Counted from the first letter of the stretch, positions 19,964 through 28,925 are shown. The stretch is 64,000 nucleotides of DNA from Algoriphagus sanaruensis (GCF_001593605.1 NZ_CP012836.1:1488001-1552000), one strand, 5' to 3'. Translations and numbers: made by a program. Notes: generated from the sequence alone by a model not told the origin.

Positions 19964-19993
19964 CAAAAGTAAATCAAAATTCAGGCATTCCAA
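19964..19993 (-). promoter_or_regulatory. Promoter of the SRP RNA gene
   Basis: On the minus strand TTG (19993-19991) is followed by exactly 19 bases and then TACTTTTG (19971-19964). That is a full match to the Bacteroidota sigma consensus TTG-N19-TANNTTTG. Transcription should begin a few bases downstream, at the first bases of the SRP RNA stem. Confidence 0.85.
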
Positions 19994-20086
19994 TGCTACC
20001 CTCTGAAAATGCTCTTATCATTCAGTGAATCAAGTGCTAAAAGTTTTAACTTCGGATTCAATTTTATCCCCAATACCTCCTTTTCT

Positions 20087-21724
20087 ATGAAAAATCACCT
20101 CTTTCTTGTATCCGGACTGGTTTTTTCTCTGCTGGGATGCCAAGAGAAAATTAGCCATTATCAAATTCAGCTCAGTGATATTGAACCCAACCTGATCACG
20201 CTCGCCTCTGATGAATTTCTGGGGAGAATGCCATTCACGGAAGGTGAGACCATCACCACGCAGTTTTTGGAACAGGAATTTAAAACACTAGGCCTCGAGC
20301 CTGGAAACGGAGATTCGTATTTTCAAGATGTTCCGATGGTTTCCATTACGACACTTCCCTCTCAAACCATGGAATTTAAATCTCCAAATCAACAGCTCTC
20401 AGCAGAAGGATTGAAAGATTTTGTCATTTGGACTCAACGAACCGATAGTCTAATTACCATCCAAAATGCAGAGGTAGTCTTTGCAGGATTTGGAATCGTG
20501 GCTCCTGAGTATGGTTGGAATGACTATAAAAACTTGGATGTCAAAGGTAAAATCGTGGTCGTTTTGGTAAATGATCCGGGTTTTGGGACCGAGGATGCTT
20601 CTTTGTTTAAGGGAAATACGATGACTTATTATGGTCGATGGACTTACAAATACGAAGAAGCTGCAAGGCAAGGGGCTTTGGGATGTTTGATTGTTCATAA
20701 TACCATTCCTGCAGGGTATGGCTTCAACGTCATTCAAAATAGTTGGAATAATGCCAAGCTATATCTGGATGATCGGGGGAAGGAACCCTATAAGTTGGGC
20801 TTCGAAGGGTGGATCACCCTACCTACCGCCAATAAGCTTTTTGAAATGTCAGGAAAGAAGGAATCTGAACTTTTGGCAAAAGCGAGAAAAGCAGAATTTG
20901 AAGCGATTCCTCTAGGCGTAGATCTTTCAGTTTCCATGAATGTTAAAGCTACCTACAATTCATCAAAGAATGTTGTGGCAAAACTGACCGGGAAATCTCG
21001 ACCTGAAGAATATATTATTTATTCAGCTCACTGGGATCATTTCGGAATTGGAAAGCCAGATGAAACTGGAGATAGCATCTACAATGGGGCATTGGATAAT
21101 GCATCCGGAACAGCTGCTTTGATTGCCCTAGCCAAGGCCTTTAAAACAGACGGAGCCCCTGATCGCACCGTTGTTTTTCTATCTGTAACCGCGGAAGAAC
21201 AAGGACTTTGGGGTTCGGCATACTATGCTCAAAATCCAATTTACCCGAAAGAAAAGACTGTGGCCAATATCAATATGGACGGAATTAATCCCTATGGAAA
21301 GATGAAAGATGTTTCGATTATTGGGGTTGGTCAATCTGAAATGGAAGATTTGTTGAACGTAGAACTTGAAAAATTAGGTCGATACAGCGCTCCTGAACCC
21401 AATCCAGTAGCAGGGTATTATTTCCGATCTGATCATTTCAATTTTGCTAAAATCGGAATTCCCGCCTTGTATTTTGGAACAGGCATTGATCATTTCGAAA
21501 AAGGAAAGGAATATGGAAAACAACTTCAGGAGGACTATACAGCTAATTACTACCATAAGCCCAATGAAGAATACGATCCGTCACGTTGGAATTTAGAAGG
21601 AGCAGTTGATGATGTTCAATTGCTGTACAATGTGGGCAAGAGCCTCGCAAACTCCGAAAAATGGCCACAATGGAAAGATGGCTCTGAGTTTAAAGCAGTG
21701 AGAGAAGGGTATATGAAGAGGTAA
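20087..21724 (+). CDS. M28 family zinc aminopeptidase with PA domain, lipoprotein
   Basis: A 545-residue exported peptidase. I start at the ATG giving MKNHLFLV because it produces a clean lipoprotein signal with Cys18 (SLLGC); the longer frame adds 26 residues of no signal-peptide character. A protease-associated domain lies in the first half. The M28 catalytic domain has zinc ligands in SAHWDHFGIG, GALDNASG, TAEEQGLWGS, NMDGINP and RSDHFNFAKIGIP. It is predicted to release N-terminal amino acids from peptides in the periplasm or at the surface. The terminator lies directly after the stop. Confidence 0.93.
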   Translation: MKNHLFLVSGLVFSLLGCQEKISHYQIQLSDIEPNLITLASDEFLGRMPFTEGETITTQFLEQEFKTLGLEPGNGDSYFQDVPMVSITTLPSQTMEFKSPNQQLSAEGLKDFVIWTQRTDSLITIQNAEVVFAGFGIVAPEYGWNDYKNLDVKGKIVVVLVNDPGFGTEDASLFKGNTMTYYGRWTYKYEEAARQGALGCLIVHNTIPAGYGFNVIQNSWNNAKLYLDDRGKEPYKLGFEGWITLPTANKLFEMSGKKESELLAKARKAEFEAIPLGVDLSVSMNVKATYNSSKNVVAKLTGKSRPEEYIIYSAHWDHFGIGKPDETGDSIYNGALDNASGTAALIALAKAFKTDGAPDRTVVFLSVTAEEQGLWGSAYYAQNPIYPKEKTVANINMDGINPYGKMKDVSIIGVGQSEMEDLLNVELEKLGRYSAPEPNPVAGYYFRSDHFNFAKIGIPALYFGTGIDHFEKGKEYGKQLQEDYTANYYHKPNEEYDPSRWNLEGAVDDVQLLYNVGKSLANSEKWPQWKDGSEFKAVREGYMKR

Positions 21725-21729
21725 AAACG

Positions 21730-21757
21730 AAACCGGGTTGAAAGACCCGGTTTTTTT
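21730..21757 (+). terminator. Terminator after the M28 peptidase gene
   Basis: 8-bp stem AACCGGGT / ACCCGGTT with a 6-base loop and seven T, directly after the stop codon. The convergent pentapeptide gene ends within the T run. Confidence 0.88.
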
Positions 21758-22316
21758 ATCCAATCTTAATCCCCCACTTTCCCAACAATCCCGGTAATCC
21801 TTCCAGATCAAATTTGGCACCTTTGATTTTGTTGGTTTCAGGGTCTAGGCGGTAGTGGATGGCTTCCCTGAAATCAGCTTTTTCCAGATTGGTGCGATCA
21901 AAGACAGTTCCGCTGAGATCCGAGCCTACAAAACTTACTCCACTAAGATCGGTTTGGGAGAAGTCTACTTCAAGGAGTCGGCAGTTTTGAAAAATGGATT
22001 TTTTGAGTTGGAGGTTGAAAAAGTTGCAGTAGTCCAATTGGCAGTTTTGGAAGTTGAATTCCAATAGGAAAGGATTAGCTGAGTTGAAGTGAACTCCAAG
22101 GATTTTGCACCGCTCAAACTTGACTTGTTGAAAGCTTACTCCAGAAACTTTGGCGTTGCTCAAGTCGCAATCTTTGAAAGAACAATTCTCAAAACTTGCT
22201 CCATGAAAATTGATGTTGGAGAAATTGCAGCTTACAAACGAACAGGAATCATACTCCCCAATCTGAAAATCAGCAGCGTTTAAGGTTTGGAATGTTTGGT
22301 CGGAGAAGTAAGGCAT
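21756..22316 (-). CDS. Pentapeptide-repeat protein, Qnr/McbG-like
   Basis: A 186-residue right-handed beta-helix protein built of A(D/N)LxF-type pentapeptides, for example CSFVSCNFSNINFHGASF near residue 25 and FSQTDLSGVSFVGSDLSG near 118. The C-terminus (DRTNLEKADFREA, then YRLDPETNKIKGAKF and GLPGLLGKWGIKI) has the layout of the Qnr/McbG family, which mimic DNA and protect gyrase. Most chromosomal members have no proven resistance role, so gyrase protection is an inference. It is cytoplasmic, with no signal peptide. The creatininase gene lies 64 bp downstream of its start on the same strand, on the far side. Confidence 0.85.
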   Translation of the reverse strand: MPYFSDQTFQTLNAADFQIGEYDSCSFVSCNFSNINFHGASFENCSFKDCDLSNAKVSGVSFQQVKFERCKILGVHFNSANPFLLEFNFQNCQLDYCNFFNLQLKKSIFQNCRLLEVDFSQTDLSGVSFVGSDLSGTVFDRTNLEKADFREAIHYRLDPETNKIKGAKFDLEGLPGLLGKWGIKIG

Positions 22317-22380
22317 AAATTAATGGGGTACTTTAAGGATTAAACCTTTGAGGTTTTCAAAGGCCTCGCAAATCGTAACT

Positions 22381-23187
22381 CTACAATCCTGCCAAATCCC
22401 ACTTCCGGATCGTCTCCTGAATCAGCTTCAGCACTTTTGCATTGACCTTTTCAAAGTATTCCTTAGCCTGCTTTTCATCAAAATTCGGATAGCCCTGACC
22501 TTCCTGATACAATCCTATGGAAGAAGGAAAGGGGACGGCCGACCAAGTTCCAGTTTTGGGATAGGCAGTGGCTTGATCAGGGTTATATCTTTCTTTATGA
22601 ACCAAAGTGGGGTCAATTGCTTGGATATAAGCTGTTTCATTAAGCCCGGCATGCCCTCCATCTTCTTTGAAGACTTCCAAAGTCACATCCGAAGCATAAG
22701 ACCACCAATTGATCACAAGGGTTCTGACCCCAAGCTCATTCGCCACTTCAGCAGCAATTTTTTGCAAAACTGCTGTTTGTCCTCCTCCATGGCCGTTGAG
22801 GATGATGATATTTTTGAACTTATTTTTTGCTAAACCTTTTAAAATATCCTTGATAAAAGGAGCATAAGCTTCTTCGGTGATTTGAAATGCTCCGGGATAA
22901 GCAGCCATCGAACCAGTAATTCCATAATTAAGCGTTGGAGCGATCAACGCATTGAGATCATTCGCTATTGCTTTAGCCATTGCATAAGGAGCGGTGTTAT
23001 CGGCTCCGTTGTTCACTACTCCATGAGGTTCTAGGGTCCCAGTTGGTAGCAGCACTGTATTGATTTTTCCTGGGACAAATTCTGCAAATTCCATCCAATT
23101 GATTCGATCCATTTCCCGAGTGGAGGGAGTTTGAGCGGAAATTGAGAAGAAGGCAAAAAAGCAAAGGCTTGTAAGAAGTAGTTTCAT
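22381..23187 (-). CDS. Exported creatininase/creatinine amidohydrolase family protein
   Basis: Creatininase-fold amidohydrolase of about 268 residues. The chosen ATG (MKLLLTSLC) starts a signal peptide ending at SISAQ near residue 17; the longer frame adds seven polar residues before it. Metal-binding motifs of the family are present: LPTGTLEPHG, then NGHGG, and HAGLNETA. Members hydrolyse cyclic amides such as creatinine or formamidopyrimidines. The export signal is common in Bacteroidota members whose substrate is unknown. It is a monocistronic leftward gene. Confidence 0.88.
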   Translation of the reverse strand: MKLLLTSLCFFAFFSISAQTPSTREMDRINWMEFAEFVPGKINTVLLPTGTLEPHGVVNNGADNTAPYAMAKAIANDLNALIAPTLNYGITGSMAAYPGAFQITEEAYAPFIKDILKGLAKNKFKNIIILNGHGGGQTAVLQKIAAEVANELGVRTLVINWWSYASDVTLEVFKEDGGHAGLNETAYIQAIDPTLVHKERYNPDQATAYPKTGTWSAVPFPSSIGLYQEGQGYPNFDEKQAKEYFEKVNAKVLKLIQETIRKWDLAGL

Positions 23188-23436
23188 CGTGTTCCAATTT
23201 GAGGTCAAATTAAAGATTTGCCTTTAATAGATACCAAAAAATTGAGCAGCGGTGAATCCGGATTTTTTTAGTCTTAGGATCAGTAAGTTCTTAAAAAGTG
23301 AAGGACTGGATGATTTTTTTTTCAAGTCCTGAAATCCAATTCAAATCACTGCTTCGTATTTCTTTTCAAATCACGCAACGGCTGATTTTTTCCATGGAAA
23401 CCTAAACCGAGTTTTAACCTAAACACAATCCAAAAA

Positions 23437-24135
23437 ATGAAAAATGAACTTTTCAAGCCGGAAGGTTTGATTCAAAAAGCAGACAGACGGCAGTTTCTCA
23501 AACTGGGCTCGCTGACTGTTGCAGGTGCTGGTCTATTGATGATGGGCTGTAAAGATGATGAGGAGATGATGCCCACTATGCCGGGAATGGTAAGCTTGGG
23601 ATCTGGTGACCTTGGTATTTTGAATTATGCCTATGCCTTGGAGCAACTCGAGGCTGCTTTTTATGCTGAAGTTATGAAGGGTGGATATTTCGCAAATGCA
23701 TCAGCTGAAGAGAAAATCATTATGGGGGATTTGGAAAAGCACGAACGCGCTCACCGAGAGTTCTTCAAGGTTGCACTAGGTTCAAATGCAATCGCAGACT
23801 TGGAGGTTGATTTCAGTAGCATTGATTTCAGTAGCCGAAATTCCGTGCTATCAGCCGCTAAGACCTTTGAGGATTTGGGGGTGGCAGCCTACAATGGAGC
23901 TGGGCAGTTTCTCGAAAGTGCCGATTTACTACTTATAGCTGGAAAAATTGTATCGGTAGAGGCAAGGCATGCCGCTGCGATTCGGGATTTGATTAATCCA
24001 AATTCGGTGGATTTTGCAGGAGATGATCTCATTGATGCAAATGGTCTGGAGCGAACGTTGAATTTTCAGCAGGTGCTTACCGCTGCCAGTGCCTTTGTCA
24101 AAACTGAAATTGATTTCAGTCAACTTCCAAGCTAA
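23437..24135 (+). CDS. Ferritin-like domain protein with Tat/lipoprotein signal (copy 1)
   Basis: A 232-residue protein with a twin-arginine motif DRRQFLK at residues 17-23 followed by a hydrophobic stretch ending at Cys38 (LLMMGC), a Tat-exported lipoprotein signal. The mature part is a four-helix ferritin-like domain (PF13668 type). The first metal-binding helix is ILNYAYALEQLEAAFYAEV. KHERAHREFF and EARHAAAIRDL supply further Glu/His ligands. The iron or other metal is not known. It is followed 25 bp later by a second, related gene. Confidence 0.88.
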   Translation: MKNELFKPEGLIQKADRRQFLKLGSLTVAGAGLLMMGCKDDEEMMPTMPGMVSLGSGDLGILNYAYALEQLEAAFYAEVMKGGYFANASAEEKIIMGDLEKHERAHREFFKVALGSNAIADLEVDFSSIDFSSRNSVLSAAKTFEDLGVAAYNGAGQFLESADLLLIAGKIVSVEARHAAAIRDLINPNSVDFAGDDLIDANGLERTLNFQQVLTAASAFVKTEIDFSQLPS

Positions 24136-24160
24136 TCTTAAACCTCAATCCAAAGAACGT

Positions 24161-24988
24161 ATGAACTTGATGAAACTTCTGGACAGTATTTGTCCTGACA
24201 CTAGAAATACAACAGAAACAGACCAATTTTATTCCCGACGGGAAGCCTTCAGGCTATTTGGTGATTTTAGTAAAAAAGTGGTGCTTGCAGCCGTGCCGGT
24301 TTCAATTTTAAATGCCATTCCTACAGTAGCAAAAGCAAGTACTGAATCCATTATCGGCGTACTGAATTATGCCTTGACGTTGGAGCATCTCGAATATCGA
24401 TACTACCAGAATGGCTTGGATTCGGGAATAATAGATTCGGCGGATCGTCCGATTTTTCAAAAAATCCGAGATCATGAATTAGCTCATGTCAACTTTTTGA
24501 CTGAAGTGATTGGGAATGTACTCAACGGAACCCCCGTTGCTGAGCCTTCATTTGATTTTACTGCTGGGGGGAATTTTATGCCATTTGAAGATTATCCGAC
24601 TTTCCTTGCCTTGGCCCAAGCTTTTGAAGACACAGGAGTCAGAGCGTACAAAGGACAAGCCACTAATGTGATGGAAAGTGATGTGGTGCTGACAGCGGCT
24701 TTGTCCATTCATTCGGTGGAGGCTCGACACGCATCGATGGTTAGAAGATTACGAACCAAAAAAGGCCAGGATACGGTGAAGGGCTGGATTACCAACAATA
24801 ACATAGGTACGCTCCCTGCTGCAGCTTCAGGAATCTACGCAGGGGAGGAAAATGTCAGTCATGCCGGCGTCAATGTAGTCAACTTGACGGGTATTGATCG
24901 TGAGGCGGTGTCTGAAGGATGGGATGAGCCCTTGACTATGGAACAAACCTTGGGTATTGCAAGCTTATTTTTAAGCGACTCCAATTAA
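24161..24988 (+). CDS. Ferritin-like domain protein with Tat-like signal (copy 2)
   Basis: A 275-residue paralogue of the preceding gene. The open frame extends upstream into copy 1, but the ATG giving MNLMKLLDSI is preferred because it removes the overlap. SRREAFRLFGDF near residue 24 is followed by a hydrophobic segment (VVLAAVPVSIL), a Tat-type signal without a lipobox. Helix motifs repeat those of copy 1: VLNYALTLEHLEYRYY, DHELAHVNFL and VEARHASMVRRL. Copy 1 would be membrane-anchored and copy 2 soluble or differently anchored, so they may form one hetero-oligomer. A terminator follows. Confidence 0.87.
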   Translation: MNLMKLLDSICPDTRNTTETDQFYSRREAFRLFGDFSKKVVLAAVPVSILNAIPTVAKASTESIIGVLNYALTLEHLEYRYYQNGLDSGIIDSADRPIFQKIRDHELAHVNFLTEVIGNVLNGTPVAEPSFDFTAGGNFMPFEDYPTFLALAQAFEDTGVRAYKGQATNVMESDVVLTAALSIHSVEARHASMVRRLRTKKGQDTVKGWITNNNIGTLPAAASGIYAGEENVSHAGVNVVNLTGIDREAVSEGWDEPLTMEQTLGIASLFLSDSN

Positions 24989-25012
24989 GTGCTGGGTAGA
25001 AAATTGGGGTCG

Positions 25013-25042
25013 AGCCATCTCTGAAAGGGGATGGCTTTTTTT
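25013..25042 (+). terminator. Terminator after the ferritin-like pair
   Basis: Stem of about 8 bp (GCCATCTC / GGGGATGGC, with one G-T pair) around a short loop, then seven T. It lies 25 bp after the stop codon. Confidence 0.75.
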
Positions 25043-25146
25043 ATGATGTGCGGCTCCCAGGAAATATCAAGTAGCGGGTATCTAGCGTCAAGACGATGTA
25101 ACACGAAACAAAACTAAAGATGCGGTAAAAGTGTCTTGAACTAGGA

Positions 25147-25692
25147 TCAAACTTGGTTCAAAAGATCAATGTGGTAGAGGGTGCATTGCTTCAAGTGTGG
25201 GAATTCGCGCAATTCGCTAAGTTCAAATTCATAATAAAAGTGCATTCCGATTTTTTTCATGATTTGAATGGAAGGAAGATTTGCAGAGGTGGCATATGAA
25301 AATACTTCAGGTATTCCCAATGTTTTGGCAAATTCCAAACAAGCTTTTGCTCCTTCGGTAGTCAATCCTTTGTTCCAATAGTTCTTACTGATTCTCCAGC
25401 CAATGTCTACACAGGGCGTAAAGTCCGCTTCAAAAGTCTTCCAGCCTAATCCGATCGCGCCGATTAGTTCTTGGTTTTCCAATAGGTCCACTGCAAAATA
25501 GCAATAGCCTTTTTCTTCAAACATCCGAGCCATCCGGTCCATCATGGCTTGAGTTTCCTCAAGTGAATAAGGATTTTTGAAAAAACGCATCGTTTCGGGA
25601 TCTGAATTGATTTCTCCAAAAGGTTGTAAATCTGAAGGCTGCCAAACCCTAAATCCTAATCTATTGGTCTGAAAGAGGTATTTCTGATGCAT
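25147..25692 (-). CDS. GNAT acetyltransferase, RimJ/RimL type
   Basis: A 181-residue N-acetyltransferase. The sequence opens TNRLGFRVWQPSDLQPF, typical of RimJ/RimL-like enzymes that acetylate protein N-termini or small amines. The acetyl-CoA site is near GWRISKNYWNKGLTTEGAKACL (about residues 98-120). The substrate is unknown. Its start ATG overlaps the last bases of the upstream histidine kinase gene, so the two are translationally coupled. Downstream of its stop, 25043-25146 holds only AT-rich spacer. Confidence 0.88.
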   Translation of the reverse strand: MHQKYLFQTNRLGFRVWQPSDLQPFGEINSDPETMRFFKNPYSLEETQAMMDRMARMFEEKGYCYFAVDLLENQELIGAIGLGWKTFEADFTPCVDIGWRISKNYWNKGLTTEGAKACLEFAKTLGIPEVFSYATSANLPSIQIMKKIGMHFYYEFELSELREFPHLKQCTLYHIDLLNQV

Positions 25693-27563
25693 TATTTTAT
25701 AGCCTTTTGAAAATTCAGGATAAGCGAGGTGCCTTTCCCAAGTTCGCTGTCAATGGCTAATGTAGCGTTATTTCGTTCTAAAAATTGTTTGACCAGAAGC
25801 ATACCCAATCCGGTACCTCTCTCTTGTGTAGTTCCTGGAGTGGATGAAACTCGTTGGTCCTTTTGTAGGATCTCCTCAACTTTTTCTTTGCTCATTCCCA
25901 CTCCATTGTCTCTTATACATAGACAGGCGTTAGGGCCATGATCGATTACCTCAAAGATGATTTTACCTCCTTGATTTGAAAATTTGATGGCATTATGGAG
26001 GCAATTTTGAAGGATAATCTTGAGCTGAGTTTTGTCTGCGAGGATTTGCAAATCATTGTTTTGAGTCAAAAGCTCCAGCTTAATACCTTTTTTCATAGCT
26101 GGAAACTCGTTTTGAGCCATCACTTCCTTGATCACTTTTGCTGGAGAAATAGGTTCTAGTTCAGTGACGATTCCGTCGATTTGCACCATTGCCCAGTGGA
26201 GAAGTTCATCCATCATCTGATCGGTGTGGTGGACTTGCTTAAGCAACAGCATATTGATATAATCTTGCTCCTCTGTGGTGAGGGTTTCGGAATTCTGAAG
26301 TTCTAAAAGTTGCTTGATGGAGTTGATTGGGGATTTCAGATCGTGGGTCAATACTGTGAAAATCCGATTTTTTTCCTTGTTGATTACTTGGAGTTTTTCG
26401 TTTTGCTCCAAGATTTTTTTCTGTTTTTCTAGGAGTAAAGCATTGAGTTGTTCTTTTTCTTTCAATCCTTTTCGATAAACAAACAGAGCAATTAATAAGG
26501 CGAGTAGGGCGAAAGAAAGGAAGTAGGTAGTTTTTTTACTGAGATTCGCTTCTTGCTCTTTCGCTAAAGCACTTTGCTCAAAAGTCTTCCGCTCCGCATC
26601 CGTCAATTGAAGCTGTAAATAGCTGATTTCAGAATTTTTGTTTTCGTCGTAAAGGCTATCCGCATATACCTTGTTTAGTCTGGCAAATTCCAACGCCTCG
26701 GCATACTGCCCGAGTTTTTCATGAGCCTCTGAGAGAAGTCGTGTAGCTCGTTCCTTGTCCCAATAAGCGCCCAGTTGTCTTGCGGTTTCGTAGGCTTCTT
26801 GTCCCAATTCAAGTGCCTTTTGGGGCTGTCCTTCTTTCAGTGCGATCCAGCCCAGTCCGGTATTTGTGAATGATTTTTCCCAGTTACTTAACTTTGGAAA
26901 GGAGTCTAGTACGTTTTGGAATAACTTTTTCGATTGATCAAGTTGGCCAAGATCTAAATAAACTTGAGCCGTTCTGTTCAGAAGCATGGCTCGCATCATC
27001 AATTCGGGATAACTTTTAAGGATTTGATATCCCTTTTCAAGGACCACCAAAGCCGAATCGTATTGCTTGAGCTCAGAGAGTGAAATCCCTAAGTTGAAGT
27101 GATTGGTTCCGAGAGCTGAGCTGTCTTTTCGTTCAGTATTGATTTGGATACATCGATTGAAGAACTCTGCTGCTTTGATGTAGTCATGCTGACTCAAATA
27201 GATCAATCCGCGGCCATTCATGGCGTAGACTTCCTGTGCGAGATTGCCAGCTTCCTGAGCGATTTCCAAGGCATTCGAATAGTCTTTGAGCGAGTTGGGA
27301 TAGTTGCCTCTAACGTAATAAATCGCCCCAAATTGATTAGCAAGGACTGCCTGCTGCACGAGGCTTAGATTGGGTATTTCCTGTGCCTCTTGAAGATACG
27401 CCAGTGTGCTGTCTGAATTGACATATCGGAGATTAACTGCTCGTTGGATCAGCGTGTCAAAGATTGGGTCTCCAGTACTGTTTTGATTTTGAGCATAGCT
27501 TTTTGTGCTTGTCACCAAGAAGACAAGGGCTAAAAAAAATACTCTGGTAAAAATCAAGGTCAA
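25692..27563 (-). CDS. TPR-containing sensor histidine kinase
   Basis: A 623-residue membrane sensor kinase. A signal peptide (to about residue 24) precedes a periplasmic array of tetratricopeptide repeats (about 45-320). A single membrane segment (YFLSFALLALLIALFVY, about 348-364) and a coiled coil lead to the kinase core. The phospho-acceptor His is in VLTHDLKSPINS. The ATP-binding domain shows N-box, DNGVGMS (G1) and GTGLGMLLVKQFL (G2). No response regulator is adjacent, so its target is unknown. Signal sensing by TPRs is a common Bacteroidota arrangement. Confidence 0.93.
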   Translation of the reverse strand: MTLIFTRVFFLALVFLVTSTKSYAQNQNSTGDPIFDTLIQRAVNLRYVNSDSTLAYLQEAQEIPNLSLVQQAVLANQFGAIYYVRGNYPNSLKDYSNALEIAQEAGNLAQEVYAMNGRGLIYLSQHDYIKAAEFFNRCIQINTERKDSSALGTNHFNLGISLSELKQYDSALVVLEKGYQILKSYPELMMRAMLLNRTAQVYLDLGQLDQSKKLFQNVLDSFPKLSNWEKSFTNTGLGWIALKEGQPQKALELGQEAYETARQLGAYWDKERATRLLSEAHEKLGQYAEALEFARLNKVYADSLYDENKNSEISYLQLQLTDAERKTFEQSALAKEQEANLSKKTTYFLSFALLALLIALFVYRKGLKEKEQLNALLLEKQKKILEQNEKLQVINKEKNRIFTVLTHDLKSPINSIKQLLELQNSETLTTEEQDYINMLLLKQVHHTDQMMDELLHWAMVQIDGIVTELEPISPAKVIKEVMAQNEFPAMKKGIKLELLTQNNDLQILADKTQLKIILQNCLHNAIKFSNQGGKIIFEVIDHGPNACLCIRDNGVGMSKEKVEEILQKDQRVSSTPGTTQERGTGLGMLLVKQFLERNNATLAIDSELGKGTSLILNFQKAIK

Positions 27564-27605
27564 GGTGTGAGCGCAATTAAGCCTTCAATATAAAACTTAT
27601 CCTCA

Positions 27606-27644
27606 AAATCAAAAAAAAGTGTTCTTTATGAATTCCATAAAGAA
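27606..27644 (-). terminator. Probable terminator downstream of dinB
   Basis: 9-bp inverted repeat TTCTTTATG / CATAAAGAA with a 5-base loop. On the minus strand it is followed by eight T. It lies 67 bp after the dinB stop and before the histidine kinase start. The AT-rich stem makes it weaker than others here; it could instead be an operator for the kinase gene. Confidence 0.5.
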
Positions 27645-27710
27645 TTAGTAAGATTTAATTCATTTATAATTGATTTATTTTTAGTTAAATGAAGTTTGCT
27701 TAAGTCTTTT

Positions 27711-28901
27711 TCATACCTCCATCCCATTGAAAGGATTAAACCGTCTTCTTCCTACACCCATGGCCACGGCTCGGCAGACGGTTTTATCGCCGTACTTCAC
27801 ATTCAGTTTGTCGAGGGCTTGATAGAGGTTGATTTGCTCTTGGCTGTCTTCGAAGAGCTTGATTTGATAGTTGCCATAGACTAGGCTGCTGAAGCGCACG
27901 CCGATCAGACGGATGAGGAGTCGTCGGCTGTAGAGCTTGCGAAAGAGCTCCTTCACCACGGGCAGGAGCGTGTGGTCTGCCGAGGTGTAGGGGATTCGTT
28001 GCTGCATGGTATGCGTTTCAAAATCCGAGTAGCGAATCTTCACACTCACACAGGCCGTGAGTTGGCCTTTTTGCCGGAGTTTGGAGGCGAGTTGCTCAGT
28101 CATGGCGATCATCGTGGCTTCGAGTAGCTTGACGTCAATTGTGTCCTCTTCGAAGGTGTTTTCGGAGGAGACAGACTTGGCCTCGGAGTAGGGGACCACT
28201 GGAGATCGGTCGATGCCATTGGCTTTTTCCCAGATCATTTTTCCGTTTTTACCAAAAGTTGCCTCCAAAAGCTGAGCAGGCATCTGCTGAAGCGTATGGA
28301 CTTTTTTGACGCCCATGTTGTAGAGGGTTTGGGAGGTTTTCTCGCCAATCATGGGGATTTTGCGCACGGAGAGTGGAGCGAGAAATGGCTTCTCTTCACC
28401 CGATGGCACCTGTTTCTCATTGTTGGGTTTGGCTTCACCTGTGGCAACTTTGGAGACAGTCTTGTTTTCTGAGAGGCCCATGGAGATATTTAGTCCGCTC
28501 TCGCGGATGATGCGTTGCCGGAGTTCATGGGCAAGTTTGAAGCAGCCAAAGAAGCGATCCATACCCGTGAGGTCGATATAAAATTCGTCTATGGAAGACT
28601 TTTCAAAAAGTGGGACGGACTCCTTGATAATCTCAGTGACTTCATGGGATTTTTGGCTGTATTTCTCAAAATCCCCCCGTACGATCACCGCCTCGGGGCA
28701 GAGTTGCCGTGCGGTTCGCATGGGCATGGCCGAGTGCACGCCAAACTTGCGCGCCTCGTAGCTACAGGAGGCCACGACTCCCCGGTCACTCGACCCCCCG
28801 ATCAGGATAGGTTTGCCATTCAATCGGCTATCAAAAAGCCGCTCTACCGACACAAAAAACGTGTCCAAATCCATATGCACAATACTTCGCTTCCCTTCCA
28901 T
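27711..28901 (-). CDS. dinB: Y-family DNA polymerase (Pol IV / DinB-like)
   Basis: Translesion DNA polymerase of 396 residues. The catalytic acidic residues are Asp11 in HMDLDTFF (with the steric-gate aromatic in FFVSVE) and Asp105-Glu106 in SSIDEFYIDLTG. Thumb helix-hairpin-helix regions (PMIGEKTSQTL) and a little-finger domain with a C-terminal extension follow. GC content looks clearly higher than in neighbouring genes, which may mean a different history. It is divergent from a LexA-like repressor gene 850 bp away. Two TGACAA boxes lie just before its start. Confidence 0.93.
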   Translation of the reverse strand: MEGKRSIVHMDLDTFFVSVERLFDSRLNGKPILIGGSSDRGVVASCSYEARKFGVHSAMPMRTARQLCPEAVIVRGDFEKYSQKSHEVTEIIKESVPLFEKSSIDEFYIDLTGMDRFFGCFKLAHELRQRIIRESGLNISMGLSENKTVSKVATGEAKPNNEKQVPSGEEKPFLAPLSVRKIPMIGEKTSQTLYNMGVKKVHTLQQMPAQLLEATFGKNGKMIWEKANGIDRSPVVPYSEAKSVSSENTFEEDTIDVKLLEATMIAMTEQLASKLRQKGQLTACVSVKIRYSDFETHTMQQRIPYTSADHTLLPVVKELFRKLYSRRLLIRLIGVRFSSLVYGNYQIKLFEDSQEQINLYQALDKLNVKYGDKTVCRAVAMGVGRRRFNPFNGMEV

Positions 28902-28907
28902 GGCTTT

Positions 28908-28925
28908 TTGTCAATTATATTGTCA
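28908..28925 (-). promoter_or_regulatory. Direct repeat upstream of the Y-family polymerase
   Basis: On the minus strand TGACAA occurs twice with a 12-bp period (28925-28920 and 28913-28908), separated by TATAAT, immediately before the dinB ATG. The position and period would suit a repressor site on one face of the helix. Binding by the nearby LexA-like protein is inference only. Confidence 0.4.

Noticed and set aside
25043..25146. More copies of the 29-kb repeat (TATCTAGCGTCAAG-like text)
   Set aside because: Only short, loose similarity to the TATCTCGCG core; not enough to call a repeat unit.
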